Source of the DNA: Sepioteuthis lessoniana
Taxonomy: Eukaryota; Mollusca; Cephalopoda; Myopsida; Loliginidae
Length of the DNA stretch: 64,000 nt
Direction: 5' to 3'
Assembly (NCBI GenBank): GCA_963585895.1
Contig: OY757939.1
Span: 61,906,962 to 61,970,961 of the forward strand
In this document: in pieces, positions 9,738 through 21,700 of the stretch
How positions within the stretch are numbered: the stretch's first letter is position 1
Layout: every line of letters starts with the position of its first letter
Position numbers and translations under genes: made by a program
Notes under the pieces: model-generated
Database searches by the model: none
The model's input: the letters and a program-made list of their open reading frames with translations, nothing else
Told to the model about the DNA's origin: nothing

Positions 9738-10425
9738 CTTGCTAAATACATCTTCAATCTCAATACTTTTTAAACGTACCTCATAACTAAAAGAAAATTA
9801 ATACTTCATTCATTTTTCATTTTTGTCTTGCCAAACACATCTTCAGTCTCAATACTTTTTGAACACACCTCATAACTAAAAGAAAATTAACACTTCATTC
9901 AGTTTTCATTTCTGTTTTTGTAAATACAGTTTTTGTCTCAATACTTTTTGAACACACCTTGTATCTGAAAGAAAAATAAAATTTCATTCATTTTCCTTTT
10001 CTATCTTAGTAAATGCAGCTTCAGTCTCAGTACTTTTTGAAAACACCTCATATTTTGAAGAAAATTAACATTTTATTCATTGTTCATTTCTGTCTTGGTA
10101 AATATAGCATCAGTCTTGATATGTTTTGATCACACCTAATATTGAGAAAAAAATTAACTCTTCATTCATTTTTCATTTCTGTCTTGGTAAATACAGTTTC
10201 AGTTTCTTCATTTTTGACATACTTTGTATCTAAAAGAGAAATAAAGTTTTATTCATTTTTTATTTCTGTATTGGTAAATACAGCTTCAGTGTCTATTTTT
10301 TTTTCAATGCACCTTTTATCTAAAAGAAGAAGAACAATGTTTCATTCATTTTTCATTTTTATCTTGGTAAATACAGCTTGCTTCAGTCTCTATACTTTTT
10401 GAACACACCTTGAATATGAAAAAAA

Positions 10426-10990
10426 AAACGAATGTTATGAGATGTCTTGAGAAAAAAAAAAGATTATTTGATAATATAAATAAAAAAATAGATTTAAAAA
10501 TGAAAGAAAATAATAAAAAAAGAAAATTAAAATATATTGTTTGAAATTTTAATTTAATATTGAATTAATTTATTTGAGAGTGAATTAAAATTAAATTTGG
10601 CTACAAGTAAAATGTTTGAGAAATCTTGATCTGTAGGGACATTTCAAATATTGGTGTATAAGTCAGGAGTGGATATTAGATTTGTGAAATTTACATGGCT
10701 GATAAAGAGAATATAGAGGTATGATACTAGAAAATCATAAACTTTTACCAAATTTAGTTGACTTAAAAAAGTTAAAAAATCTTTTTAACTTTAAAAAATG
10801 ATAAAAGATCATACAAAAAAGAAAAAATAAACAAAAATGAAGAAACAGTTTCTCACTATAAGAGACAAAAATGTAAAAGTCTCCAGAATTAACTGGATAC
10901 TCTTTCCTTTTTACATTCCATGATTTTTCATAGAATTTTAATTTCATGTTTAAAAGCTATGTTAAAAAAGTATTGAAGTGATAATTTTCT
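10426..10990. other. AT-rich spacer, no gene seen
   Basis: A-rich and AAAT-rich low-complexity sequence. The 70-codon minus-strand ORF at 10735-10947 has lysine/phenylalanine-rich composition expected from base composition. Confidence 0.5.
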
Positions 10991-11335
10991 AGATATGAGG
11001 TGTGGTTAAAACATATCAAGATTGAAGCTGAGTTTACCGAGACAGAAATGAATAATGAATAAAATGTTAATTTTTTTCAAAATCTGAGGTATGTTAAAAA
11101 TGTATAGAGACTTGTCGGATATCTACTAAGATAGAAATAAAAATGAAGGAAACTTATTTTTCTTTTACAGGCAAAATATTGAGACTGAAGCTGTATTTAC
11201 CAAATGAGAAATGAAAATAAAGGAAATTTTATTTTTCCTTTAGATAGAAGTTATGTTTACAAAATATTAAGACTGAAGCTGTATTTACTAAGCAGGAAAT
11301 AAAAACAAATGAAACTTTATTTTTCTTTTAGTTAT
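10991..11335 (-). repeat. inverted continuation of the 90-bp array
   Basis: Units such as 'attgaagctgagtttaccga' and 'gacagaaatgaa' are reverse complements of the 90-bp unit at 7534-10425. About four diverged units are present, so the array flips orientation across the AT-rich spacer. Confidence 0.75.
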
Positions 11336-11994
11336 ATTTTAGAATTCAGTATTTTTAAAAATAACCTTTTAGATATAATTGTTTTAAATGTTTTTGTAGT
11401 AGTAATGCCACGAACAATCTTACCTCGAAGAAACAGAAAGTGTGCTCTCTCTGCTACCAACACGCAGAAACCAGAAGAAGAAAAGGACACAAGAGGTGTG
11501 ACTTATTTCATGGAGGAGAATGTGATAAGCCCACATGAAGTGGCGAGATTTAATGAGCATATAAGAAACTAAGTTTGAGGTGGAAAAAGCAGAGCAGTAT
11601 TTTGCTTGTCTTATTGGTGAACATCCATCAGTTTATTTTGCGTGTTAAATAATTTGACTACCCCCCAATAGGTTGATTCCACTTTGACTAGACTTCTAAA
11701 ACCACAAACAGTTTTCTTGTGTGGAAATTTGATTATATGTATCATTAAAAACACCAAAAAAATCCAGAACTCCTGGGTCAGAGTCAGGTCATTTATTCAT
11801 CTAAATGACCCCATACATTTTGAACGGGTCATATGTGAATGCCATCATTCGTGGTGCTTGGTGGATGATATTTGTTAACTTTCTACATGGTCCAATGATT
11901 TTTATTCTCCTGTTATAAAGGCATTTAAAAATGCAAAATTGCTTCACCTCCCCTGGACCTCAGTGCTTTTATCACCTCTACCAAAATCTTTTTT
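11336..11994 (+). other. no clear gene; weak coding-like stretch at 11405-11572
   Basis: From the ATG at 11405 a 55-codon frame (MPRTILPRRNRKCAL..., ending NEHIRN) has mixed composition, unlike the flanking AT-rich sequence. It is preceded by a pyrimidine-rich 'tgtttttgtag' that could serve as a splice acceptor. I recognise no family and there is no second exon. The rest shows nothing. Confidence 0.2.
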
Positions 11995-14900
11995 AATCCC
12001 ACTTAAAAGGAATTATGTCCCAATAAGAAATTTTTAGTAAAGCCTTCTACCCTACAAAATAGAATTGTGTAACTACAGCAGAAAATTGTTAATGAGGCCC
12101 TCTATCCTGCAAAAAAGGAAATATATATCTCAATTAGAAAATAGTTTGTTGGACCCTCTATCCTTGAAAAAAAAAATACATGTCCCAGTTAGAAAATTGT
12201 TAGTGGAGCCCTCTCCCTACAAAATAGAAGTGAGTGTGAGGCTACATTAGAAAATTGTCAGTGAGGTCCTTTACCTTACACAAAAAGAAATAATGTCCCA
12301 ATAAGAAAATTGTTAGTGGGACTTTCTATACTCCTCCCCCTCAAAAAAAAGAAATACATATCCCAATTAGAACATTGTGGACCATCTATCCTACAAAAAA
12401 GGAAATACATGTCCCAATTAGAAAATTGTTAGTGGAACTTTCTACTCAACAAAAAACCAAGGGTGAAGCTCAATTAAAATAATGTTATTGAGGTCCTCTA
12501 CCCTACAATAAAAAAATACATGTGCCAATAAAAAAATTGTTTGTGAGACCTGTAGGAAACGAATAAATAAATTAAAAAAATTTAAATTAAATTAAAAAAA
12601 AGAAAAAGAAAAAGAAAACTATAAAATTTGCAGAAACTCCCAGAGGTCCATAACAGGAAAAGGGGATGACGCATGCGTTGAAGAAAAAAGGCATTCCTCT
12701 TTCAGACAGGGACCAGCATTTTGATAACATCGTTGCTTTCTGGTGTCTGGGCACCACACATACGTCTTTGGACGTAGTGTTGGTTAGCCCCTTTCACCCA
12801 GTAGCAGCTCTCTCTCGGTCAGCATTATGCTGAAATATAAAAGACCTACAAATGAACTACAAACTAACCCTTACCGGACTTTGACAAACTTCCAAAAGAA
12901 AACTAACCCTTATGGAAATCTGAAATACCAAATGCGGACACATACATACATGAAAACGATTAACGTATTTTAGACACCTTAAATGGGAGATTCACCCTTT
13001 CAATGTATTCAGGAAAAATTCCCTCATACATGGAATGCTTGTTGAACCCAGTAAATAAAGGAAAGTATAAAAGAAACGTCTTTGTCTCTTATCTGTTGCT
13101 GTCTTTTCTTTTGTATAATTCTTTTGGGACTTTCTTGGGCAAGGCATTACACTGACCAGTCAAAGTGGGGATAAAATAAAATAACCAAAATATGGAGTCA
13201 GATATTCAAACGGCAACACAGTCTTGCCCTTTGCCTGTGACCTTCAGCCTCATACCCCGCAGACCCTCTATCCTACAAAAAATATTTAGAAAATTGATTA
13301 TAGAACCCTCTACTCGACAAAAAAAGTGTGGGGCCCAACGAGAAAATTATCAGTGAGGCCTACTACAGCCTCACTAACAATTTTCTACAAGAAAGAAATA
13401 ATTTCCCAATTAGAAAGTTGTTGGTGAAGCTCTAAATCCAAATAAAAAGGAAGTTGGGGGGGCGGGTCAATTAGAAAACTTTTTGTATTGACTCTCTACC
13501 GTACAAAAAAAGAAGTGCAGGGCCCAATTAGAAAATTGTTAGCAAGGCACTCTATCCTACAAGAAAAAAATACATGTCCCAATTAGAAAATAGTCAGTGG
13601 AGCCTTCTACTTTAGGAAAAAGAAAGTGTTGGACTGAATTAGAAAATTTTTGGTGAGGCCTATCCGACAAAAAAGGAAATAAATATACTAATTCAAAAAT
13701 TGTTACTGCAGCCCTCAACTCTACAAAAATGGAAATACATGTCCCAATTAAAAAATTGTTTGTTGGATCCTCTATCCTACAAAAAGAAAATCCATTGGCC
13801 TATCAAAAAATTACTAGTGGAGCCCTTTATCCTACAAAAAAAGAAGTGTTGGGCTGAATTAGAGAATTGTTGTTGAGGCTCCTTAACCTACACAAAAAAT
13901 GTCCCTATTAGAAAATTGTTTGTGGGACCTTTCATACTATAAAAAAGAAAATACATGTCCCAATTAGAAAATTGTTTGTGGGACCCTCCACTCTACAGAA
14001 AAAAGAAATTGCAATGCTCAATTAGAAAATGTAGGAACTTTTATCCTACAAAAAAGGAAATTCATGGCCTAATTAGAAAATCATTCCTGAGGCTCTCAAT
14101 CCAACAAAAAAAGCAAGTATAGAGCCCAAGTGAAAAATTGTTTGTGTGGCCCTGTACCCAACAAAGAAGGAAGTGCATGGCCTGATTAGTTCTCAGTAAG
14201 GCCCTCTATCCAACAGAAAAGGTAGATCTACACAAAATTTTAAAAAATGTTGGTGGACCCTTCTATCCTAACAATAATGAAATACATTTCCCAATTAGAA
14301 AATTCTTTGGAGAGTCCTCTATGCTACAAGAAACGAAATGTGTGGCTCAATTAGGAAATTGTTTATGGGACCCTCTATCCTACAAAAAAGAAAATACATG
14401 TCCCAATTAGAAAATTGATGTGGGACCCTCTATCCTACAAAATAAGAAAATACATATCCCAATCAGAAAGTTTTAGTGGAGGCATCTACTCTGCAAAAAA
14501 GAAGTGTGGAGTTCAACTTAACACAAAAAAGGAAATATATATCCCAATTAGAAAATTGTTTGTGAGACTCTCTATCATACAAAAAAGAAAATCCATGGGT
14601 CAATTAGAAAATTATTAACGAGGTTCTCTATTCAACAAAAAACAAAGGAAGAGGTCCAACTAAAAAATTGTTTGTTGGGCCCTCTACCCTAGAAAAAAGA
14701 AAGTGCATAGCCCCAATTATACTCTACAAAAAAGAAAATACATGTCCCCATTAAGAAATTGTTTACAAGACCCTTTATCTTATAAAAAAAGAAATACATG
14801 TCCCAACTGAAAAATTGTTTATCAAACAAACTATCGCTCAAAAAAGGTAATGCATAACCCAATTAGAAAATTGTTTGTGGGACCCTCTATCCTACAAAAA

Positions 14901-15600
14901 AGAAAATACATATCCCAATGAGAAAATTGTCCATGGGATACTCTACCCAACAAAAATGGAAATACATATCCCAATTAAAAAAGTGTTTGTGTGACCCTCT
15001 ACCCTAGAAAAAAGAAAGTGCACGACCCAATTAAAAGAATTTTTGTAAACCTTCTATCCTCTGAAAATGGAAATTCATGTCCTAATTAGAAAATTGTTTT
15101 AAGAATCATGCATCCTATCAAAAAGGATGTGTGGGGCTCAATTAGAAAATTTTTAGTGAAGCTCTGTACCCTACAAAAATGAAATACATGTACCAATTAA
15201 AAAATTTCAGTGGAGCCCTCTCCTCAACAAAAAAGGAAGTGTGGGGCTCAATTAGAAAAGTTTTGTTGGACATTTGACCTTTCAAAAAAAGAAATACATG
15301 ACCCAAGTAGAAAATTGTTCGTGAGGCTCTCTATCTAACAAAAAAAGAAGTGCAGGACTCAGTAAGGAAATTTTTAATGGAGTCTTTTATCCTACTAAAA
15401 CGAAGTGTGGGCTCAATTAGAAGATTGTTATGTTGGACCCCCTACCCAACAAAAAAGAAATACATAGGCCAATAAGACAATTGTTTGTTAGGTTCTCTAT
15501 CTAACAAAAATAGGAGTGTGGGGTCAAATTTGAAAATTGTTAACAGGGTCTTTTATCCTACAAAAAAAGTGCAGGACCCAATCAGATAATTCTTAATGGG
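11995..15600. repeat. ~56-bp minisatellite array, diverged
   Basis: The unit is roughly cccaattagaaaattgttag, then tgggaccctctatcctac, then an A-rich run with aaatacatgt. A clean unit at 14859-14914 is 56 bp. About 50 diverged units fill the region except for the insertion at 12551-13260. Short ORFs are repeat translations. Confidence 0.85.
12551..13260 (+). mobile_element. LTR-1 solo-LTR-like insertion in the minisatellite
   Basis: The element begins TGTAGGAAACG and ends at ACCCCGC(A). AGACC at 12546-12550 and 13261-13265 flank it, and the minisatellite unit (tgtgagacc|ctctatcctac) is restored when it is removed. Internal features fit an LTR: 'gctgaaatataaaagacc' near 12832 and an AATAAA at 13053 with a T-rich stretch after it. 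The copy at 31797-32612 shares most of its length and also ends in CCCCCACA. No internal retroviral genes are present. Confidence 0.8.
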
Positions 15601-15990
15601 GCCCTCTGCGCTCTGAAATCACTTCAAAGTCAATGATTTTTGTGTTGTCATTTTCTTTAGATAGCATTGCCAAATTATTTAGTTTCTCTTATGAAATTGT
15701 TGTCCATAGGTATGTTTTAATCAGTTTTAGTTTTAAAAAACTGTCATCTGTGAACTGGGCCCAATTTGAACAAATCTGTCTAATTGGTTTAAAACTAGCC
15801 TTGAGTATATCCATGATATACTAACACTAAACACAACAGAACAAATTACAAGAAAAGCTCATTTATACATAGCAAGAACATTTAATATTCTATATACACA
15901 GAATCAGATACATCTCTATTGATCAAAGAACAAAGGGATAAAGATGTTCCGAACTGAGCCTTTATTGAACATGCAAAATATCTAAGGGAG
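15601..15990. other. no gene seen
   Basis: Mixed AT-rich sequence; a 63-codon ORF (15633-15824) shows no recognisable features. Confidence 0.4.
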
Positions 15991-16155
15991 ATAATTGTTT
16001 ATTGCATCCCTATAGTAAGAATCCCTCTGTTCTTCTCCGCTTTTCAGTTATAGTAGAGCAGACTTGGTTGTTTATTCTTGGTTAGGCAATCAGTCAAGAA
16101 GAATGAAAACCTGTTTAAGTCCGCTAAAAAACTGACCTTGTGCCACATCCAGCCG
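15991..16155 (+). mobile_element. SINE-1, 3' half
   Basis: 'cagttatagtagagcagact', 'ggttaggcaatcagtcaaga' and 'ctgaccttgtgccacatcca' match the SINE-1 body and tail. The tRNA head is missing. Confidence 0.7.
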
Positions 16156-16547
16156 GTGGCTAATTATATTGCATCCACTCATGTGATATGTGAATTTTCA
16201 ACACGTTTGCAATCAACAAAATATTGAAAATTAAGATTGATTATAAAAGAAGAGATTCAACTTTCTTTCAAGGGAGGCAATAAAAAAAACTTATTAAGTT
16301 TACAAGGGTTACGTTCCATGACTTGCATCACCAGCCAAAACTAAGAGAGGACAAGGCTGTTGACTGACTAAGATAAACCAATCTTTGCCCTTTTTAGATA
16401 TCATGTGAGTGTCAAAAATATTTGTGGCCATTTCGATATACCAGCCTCTTTATTCGCCGTACGTTGTCAAGCTTCAACAAACTACAACAGCGAATTACTA
16501 CAACTACTACAACGCCATAACGAAACATTTTAAAAGTACTATATTGA

Positions 16548-16735
16548 CTGGAGATATGCGTTCTTAGCATAATGATTATAGTCGCGAGAAATGTAAACGG
16601 TGACCCATGTTAAAATCCTAGATGAAGCTGTTTGCACATCACTTCGTACTAATGCCCTATTCTCTCCTAGATATGAGTATATAGTAGAACAGTCTGGGTT
16701 CTTTAGTCGTTTGCGGGGTCGATAAATATGTTGAT
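16548..16735 (+). mobile_element. SINE-1, diverged 5' half
   Basis: 'cttagcataatgattatagt' (A-box region) and 'gttaaaatcctagatgaagc' (B-box region) are followed by 'atatgagtatatagtagaac', matching the SINE-1 head and body. The 3' tail is absent. Confidence 0.65.
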
Positions 16736-16739
16736 CCCC

Positions 16740-17143
16740 CATTTTTTTTTTTTTAGAAATAAGTGATGTGACACAAACTAGGTAGATGACAAAAGCAAGA
16801 GGGAAAATTTGAAATGCTAATTTTTATTTGGCGGTAAATACAAATAGGAGAATTTGGATAGAGTTCATATTGCGTCGAAAGTGTAGACTTGGCTGTCTAA
16901 TAGATGATCTCGGATAAACCAAGATGATATTTGGTGTAGCTATGTGGCCAGGTATCTGGAGGCGGTTGGAGAGTTGGATGTGTCGGGTTGCAGAAGCAGA
17001 CTACGACGTTAACTCCAATGAATTGATGAAATATCGACGCTTGTCCGAGCGGTGGCGTCTTGCTCGTGGACTTGTCAATTGAACCGAGGTTCATTGCATC
17101 TGGCTGGCTGCAATATTATTGTCCATGTGATGTTGATTAGAAA
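16740..17143. other. no gene or known repeat recognised
   Basis: Moderate GC content, one T12 run at the left edge, no reading frame of interest. Confidence 0.4.
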
Positions 17144-17384
17144 TGTTGTGTTAGCAGAATGATTAGAGTGTTCGCCAACAGTCCGGGAGTCCAGGGTTCA
17201 ATCCCAGATCGAGTCATACCAAAGACTCAAAAAATGGTACTTGATGCCTCCTTGCTTAACACTCAGCATTATAAGGTACTGATCAAGGGTAAGAAAAGCA
17301 ATTCAAGGAAAGGAGTAGCGCCCTCTCCTACACCTCGGTGTGGTCACTATTGAAAAGGGGGCCTTCAGGTCGTTCTCGACTACT
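17144..17384 (+). mobile_element. SINE-3, near full-length
   Basis: A box TTAGCAGAATG (17151-17161), B box GGGTTCAATCCC (17194-17205), then 'ggtacttgatgcctccttgc', 'gcgccctctcctacacctcg' and a 3' end 'ccttcaggtcgttctcgact'. It is the best copy with the one at 56373-56611. Confidence 0.8.
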
Positions 17385-19160
17385 GTCAGTCAACTTACTT
17401 TCCTTAAAAGAGCAGTAACGAGAAGATACGGAGTCCTGAAAAGGACTGTAGACATATAATTCAAAAAGGAAAGCTAAAGTTAGTCCTAAAAAGGAACATT
17501 AATATGAAAAGACTGGACTGCGGTCTTTGCTGATTGGCAAGACCTCTGCGTCTGCTGCTGGTGGTCAGGAAGAGAAGTTTGGTTGTCTGTGCTTCGTACC
17601 TGTGAAAGGATCAAGTTTATCCTTTCGCCTAGGGTCTCGGGGTCGCACTTTATTTAACACGTCAAATACATGCTTGGACAGATAGCTCAAAGAAAAGGAG
17701 GGATTGGGAAAGGAGAGTGGTCGTCAGTGTTCTAAGCTACTCATTCTGGTTCAGTAGGAGCCCAAGCCAGTCTCATACACTGACCCAATCACACTTTACG
17801 ATGATAAATTCAAGTATACTTATCATTCCATACTGCATACACCAAAATTACACAATTACTCCTTATGAACTCACTTAAAAACACTCTAAAAAGCATGAAA
17901 ATGTTATGATTTGAAAAAGTTCTATATACAATCATGAAGTGGATATATGCAATGTGTTTTGAGAAGCGTGGAGGGGAAGATATTAAGAAGAAAAAAAGAA
18001 AAAATCCAACAAAAAGATGACTCGGTTTGTTTGCCCCTCTCCCGTCTCTCAGTTTAAATTGTGGAGAGCAAAGTGATTCCCGGGCTCGAAAGACCGAAAA
18101 CTAATCGGACAATATCATGAGCGTTACACTCTATGGGTGTAAAAATAAACAGAGGACGGTATGATCGAGATAGAAATAAAACAGTGTGGCCTGGATAAAA
18201 AAAAATTGACGGGTTTATGAGAAGAGTTGAAAAAACTGTGGGGGGGGATCCTGGAACGAGACTACATACAGGGGTCTATGACACAAACATACTGCTAACT
18301 AGAGCATGGAAAAAAGGAAAAAACTAGCTTACCCAGAGTAGAGTCCCACAAAAGGACCCAGACCGTCGCAGCCATGAGCAAGAAGAGGAGGGAAAGATAA
18401 TGTCAACGTTGTTCCTTTTCTGGTGATCAGGCTTGTTTTCACCCACTTTTCGTCGAATGTTATGCGATCCAAGCCTTTTCTATACCATCTAATCTTGACT
18501 CGAAGCTAATGCTTAAAGAAAAAGATCAGATCATAATGAGAAAAGTTTACACAGTCATACAATTTCATCTGTCGCTGTCAAATTGTCCAGATTACCAGTC
18601 GTGCTACGGCCAGGATCGCGAGAAACACCTATGTCACACCCATTTACGGAGAATCAAGATTGTCCTCGACGTAACCTCCCTCCAGCACTTACTGTTTGGG
18701 ATCAATGCAAGCCGTCACCTCTCCGACATAGTCACAAAACGAGCGAACCCATTAGCAATGGTATCAGGCAATCTTGGTCGTTTCTTCCATTCTTCTGCTG
18801 CAGCTGGAGCAATCGTGCATTGTTGAATAGAGACAGGAAGATGCCTTTGACAGGCCGCGTAAGTTACGTGCATGGCAAAGCTGGATGTCCACCTGTTTCC
18901 TAAGGTAAACAAAACACGGCGGAAATACCACGTGAAATATGTGGGTAGTATGCCGGAAGTAAGTGTGACCACAAAGATGATGTGGGCGTCCAGAAAATTT
19001 TATAATGACTGAAGATTTTCGACCCGGTGAGAACGAGTTAGAACGCAAGAACCGACAGAAGAGTCGCTAGACGTCATGCTGCACGGGGCTCTGGCCTTGT
19101 ACAAGACGGCCCAGGGTTGTGAGGTAGAGAAAGGTCTGGGCTGTATGAAACTCGCTAAAA
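17385..19160. other. 1.8 kb unassigned, GC-richer than surroundings
   Basis: ORFs of about 105 codons overlap on both strands at 18509-19048. I recognise none of them, and the two plus-strand frames cannot both be real. The base composition and the position next to a LINE suggest degraded transposon sequence; this is inference. Confidence 0.3.
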
Positions 19161-19164
19161 TGAG

Positions 19165-19480
19165 AAAGATAAGATGATTAAATGCCTTGAGATAATGCTT
19201 GACGCACGAAGCAGAGAAGCGCGAAGAAACATACTCGTGAGAGTAATAAAAGGTGAAGAAACAGACTCGCTATATTCGAAAGTGGGAATGATCCCAGAAG
19301 AAAGAAGAGGTGCCTTGCGAAGGCTCTTAAGTTGAAAAAAATTGTTCAGATGATTAAATGTTTTGCGTTGGCTCTGTACCAGTCTCGCAAAAGAAGAACG
19401 AAAAAGAAGCGGAGATGATTAAATGCTTTGTGTTGGCCCTGTACGAGTCTCGCGAAAGAAGGACGAAGAAGAAGCTGTTC
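19165..19480. repeat. direct repeats around 'gatgattaaatg', 68-bp period
   Basis: gatgattaaatgttttgcgt (from 19350) and gatgattaaatgctttgtgt (from 19413) begin two ~64-68-bp copies, each with 'gtctcgc.aaagaagg/aacg'. A third partial copy starts near 19173. Confidence 0.6.
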
Positions 19481-19709
19481 ACTAAAGATTCCGTATCGCC
19501 CTCTGCGTGTATATCTTAGCCGTTCCTTAACTCTCTCTTTCACTTCACTATTTCGTAATAAAAGAAAAAGTAAAGAAGCAGATTATATTTCTATGCATAA
19601 GTTGCGTTGTCTGTTTATTTCGGTATACAACAGCATGAAGGCACAGTCGGCGAGGGGCAACGCATTTCGATGGGGCCGCCAGGGGAATGAGAACTGAGAG
19701 TCATTGAAA

Positions 19710-20984
19710 TAGTTCGTACCTGGCGCCCAACTTCATTAGGAACCAATCTCTCTTAAAGACAAGCCGAGCTGCTCTTCGAGCGGGCCCGAAAAGGTACTCT
19801 CCACTTATCCCCGATATAGTGCCTTTCGAGACAATAAAGGGTAACTGGACTGAGGAAGCTTACAAAGGCTTTTCTGCATTCACGAAAAACGGTGTTTCTT
19901 CCCTTGGTCTACTACGGCCCTTGGCCTCTAGGTTGGACATTAGGTTAAGGAAGACGCATTTAGTCCTATGTCCAAACGTCGCACCTTCCGTCAACGATCA
20001 AATGGAAACTTTTCGGCATCGAAGTGATTTTCCAAGCAAGTAATTTGCGAAGCTAGGCATCCCCATGTCCTCATTACAAGGACGCTGGCAGAAGACTCGT
20101 CTGCGAACCCTTGGACCCTAGTGAAAAGGGAGATCGCTCTATCATCAGCCGCCGGCTTGCAGGCAGAGGAATTTCAGCCAGCCAGTAAAGGATCAAGAGG
20201 AAGATGTATACGGCGCACACCTCCACCCTGTCCTTTAAAGAAAACCGCCTTCGAAGCCAAATAGTCACCTGCATATCTACATTGACCTGTATCTCCGACC
20301 AATTGCATTCCAATTGGAGGGCCCCAGAGGAAGGATTCCGCCTCTCCAGGCACCCAGCAAGATACCTTCGCTCTTTTTCGACATTGATCTTAGCTCATGC
20401 GAGGAACTGCTGTTCTGTAATTACGTCTGAGAAGCGGGAAACAAAGACTTACACTCTATCCTGGTAGGATCTCAAAGGGATAAATAAGGGCGAATTAAAA
20501 AGCCACGTTCACATCTCCCTCCCAGGGAGATCCAGACAAAATTTGTAGACCATATCGTGCTCAACCATCAGGTCGATCAGACTGCTGTCACCCCTCACCG
20601 ATCCTCTTATGCCTCGCCCGATTCTATCTAACTTGGGGTCAAGGATCACATTCAAATCGCTCACTAGAACTATCCACCGCGGACCAGTGAGAAATGGCCC
20701 CAGCCGCCTAAAGAAAGATTTTCTCTCCACAAAGCAATTGGGTGCATAAACCACGACCACCTGGAACATGAAACTTTTCACGGCAACATCGGTAACAACT
20801 AACCGGCTCCCGTCACCTGCGAAGACAAGATTAACATCCGCTTTAAGACTGCATTCATCATGCAAACAAAGTAAGTCTCCTGCACCGCAGCTACATCAAG
20901 GTTCGAGAATTCACCAAGAAAACACGCAGCACTTCTTGGATCCTACACCCGCCTCCCACTTATACCACCAAGGTTTAGAGTCAT
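19710..20984 (-). pseudogene. L1/Tx1-like LINE ORF2, internally deleted and frameshifted
   Basis: The minus strand starts with MTLNLGGIS at 20984 and DVAAVQETYF, typical of the start of an APE-type endonuclease. After a frameshift it continues VVVYAPN, an SDLNVILDP variant of the GDxN motif, and LDLPGREM near 20509. The sequence then jumps within ~100 bases to the part that normally lies beyond the reverse-transcriptase palm (VFVSRF..., WSEIQVNVDMQV, FSLKDRVEVCAVYIF, down to ~20074), and on to degraded C-terminal sequence ending near 19710. Several hundred codons including the catalytic RT core are missing, and there are stops and frameshifts. Family assignment rests on motif order and similarity known to me, not on a search. 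Confidence 0.75.
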
Positions 20985-21563
20985 CAATCACTAATCTCTC
21001 ACTTAGTGTCCGCGGGGGTCTCGAAGTCCTTGAGGCAAAGGATGCCAACGGAGTGTCTAAGAGATCCGGTTCCGAGCTCATTTGTCACTCGTTTGTCTCT
21101 GGTAATGCCACCAATATCCAAGGGAAACGACAGTTTTAAAGCCCCATAGAATCAGGAGCCCTTCCCGAACAAAGCTGGTTCATTTCTTCAAAGAAGAATG
21201 CTCCAATTCTGCCAACTCGGTCCTAAAGATGTCTTGTAGTAGCCATACCTTAGAGGTGCTGTCCTCGGTCGAGCGGACAAATATAGACACCAGGGGTTCA
21301 CATAAAAGTTCGGTGGGTTTTCCACGCTTTTGCCTCCCACTATTTAAAGGTCTCGAAGAGACTTCATTGCCCTTCTCGTTTGGTGGGAAAGATCCTGGTC
21401 CGTCTTTTTTTCCTTTTTATTCTCTTTGCTTTGCCTGCGAACAGAGAGAGAAAGAGAGAGAGGAAGTTGGTTGATTGCAGATTTTCTATTTGTCCATTCA
21501 TTCAGTCTCTTCCTCCTCTCCCTTGGTCAGCAGACAAGCAACTGAATCTCTGTCTCTGTCTCA

Positions 21564-21597
<34 letters not shown>

Positions 21598-21700
21598 GAA
21601 TATAACTGAACGAATCTAACTACTACAATCCTAACTCCATAATAGTGCTATTCTCTTTCTTCAAAGAATTAAGGTATTCTGGTATTGAATAGCCCGACAA
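20985..21700. other. no gene assigned; CT-rich microsatellite at 21536-21598
   Basis: This lies upstream of the LINE endonuclease on the minus strand and could be its 5' UTR or ORF1 remnant. The plus-strand ORFs at 21229-21619 run into the (CT)n/(TGTC)n stretch and are not convincing. Confidence 0.4.

Larger units (their letters stand above)
7534..10425 (+). repeat. diverged 88-90-bp tandem array (interrupted by two insertions)
   Basis: The unit begins tttcattcatttttcattt, continues ctgtcttggtaaatacagct and ttcagtctcaatactttttg, and ends acacctcatatctaaaagaa. Unit starts at 7534, 7624 and 7714 are 90 apart; starts at 8373, 8462, 8551 and 8640 are 89 apart. About twenty diverged units are present. 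The fold-back element at 7757-8313 and the B element at 9035-9737 are inserted in it, each with a duplicated target. Short ORFs here (for example 10142-10402) are repeat translations, not genes. Confidence 0.85.

Noticed and set aside
18509..19048. Overlapping ~105-codon ORFs on both strands
   Set aside because: No motif or homology pattern that I recognise; overlapping frames and composition suggest chance in GC-richer sequence.
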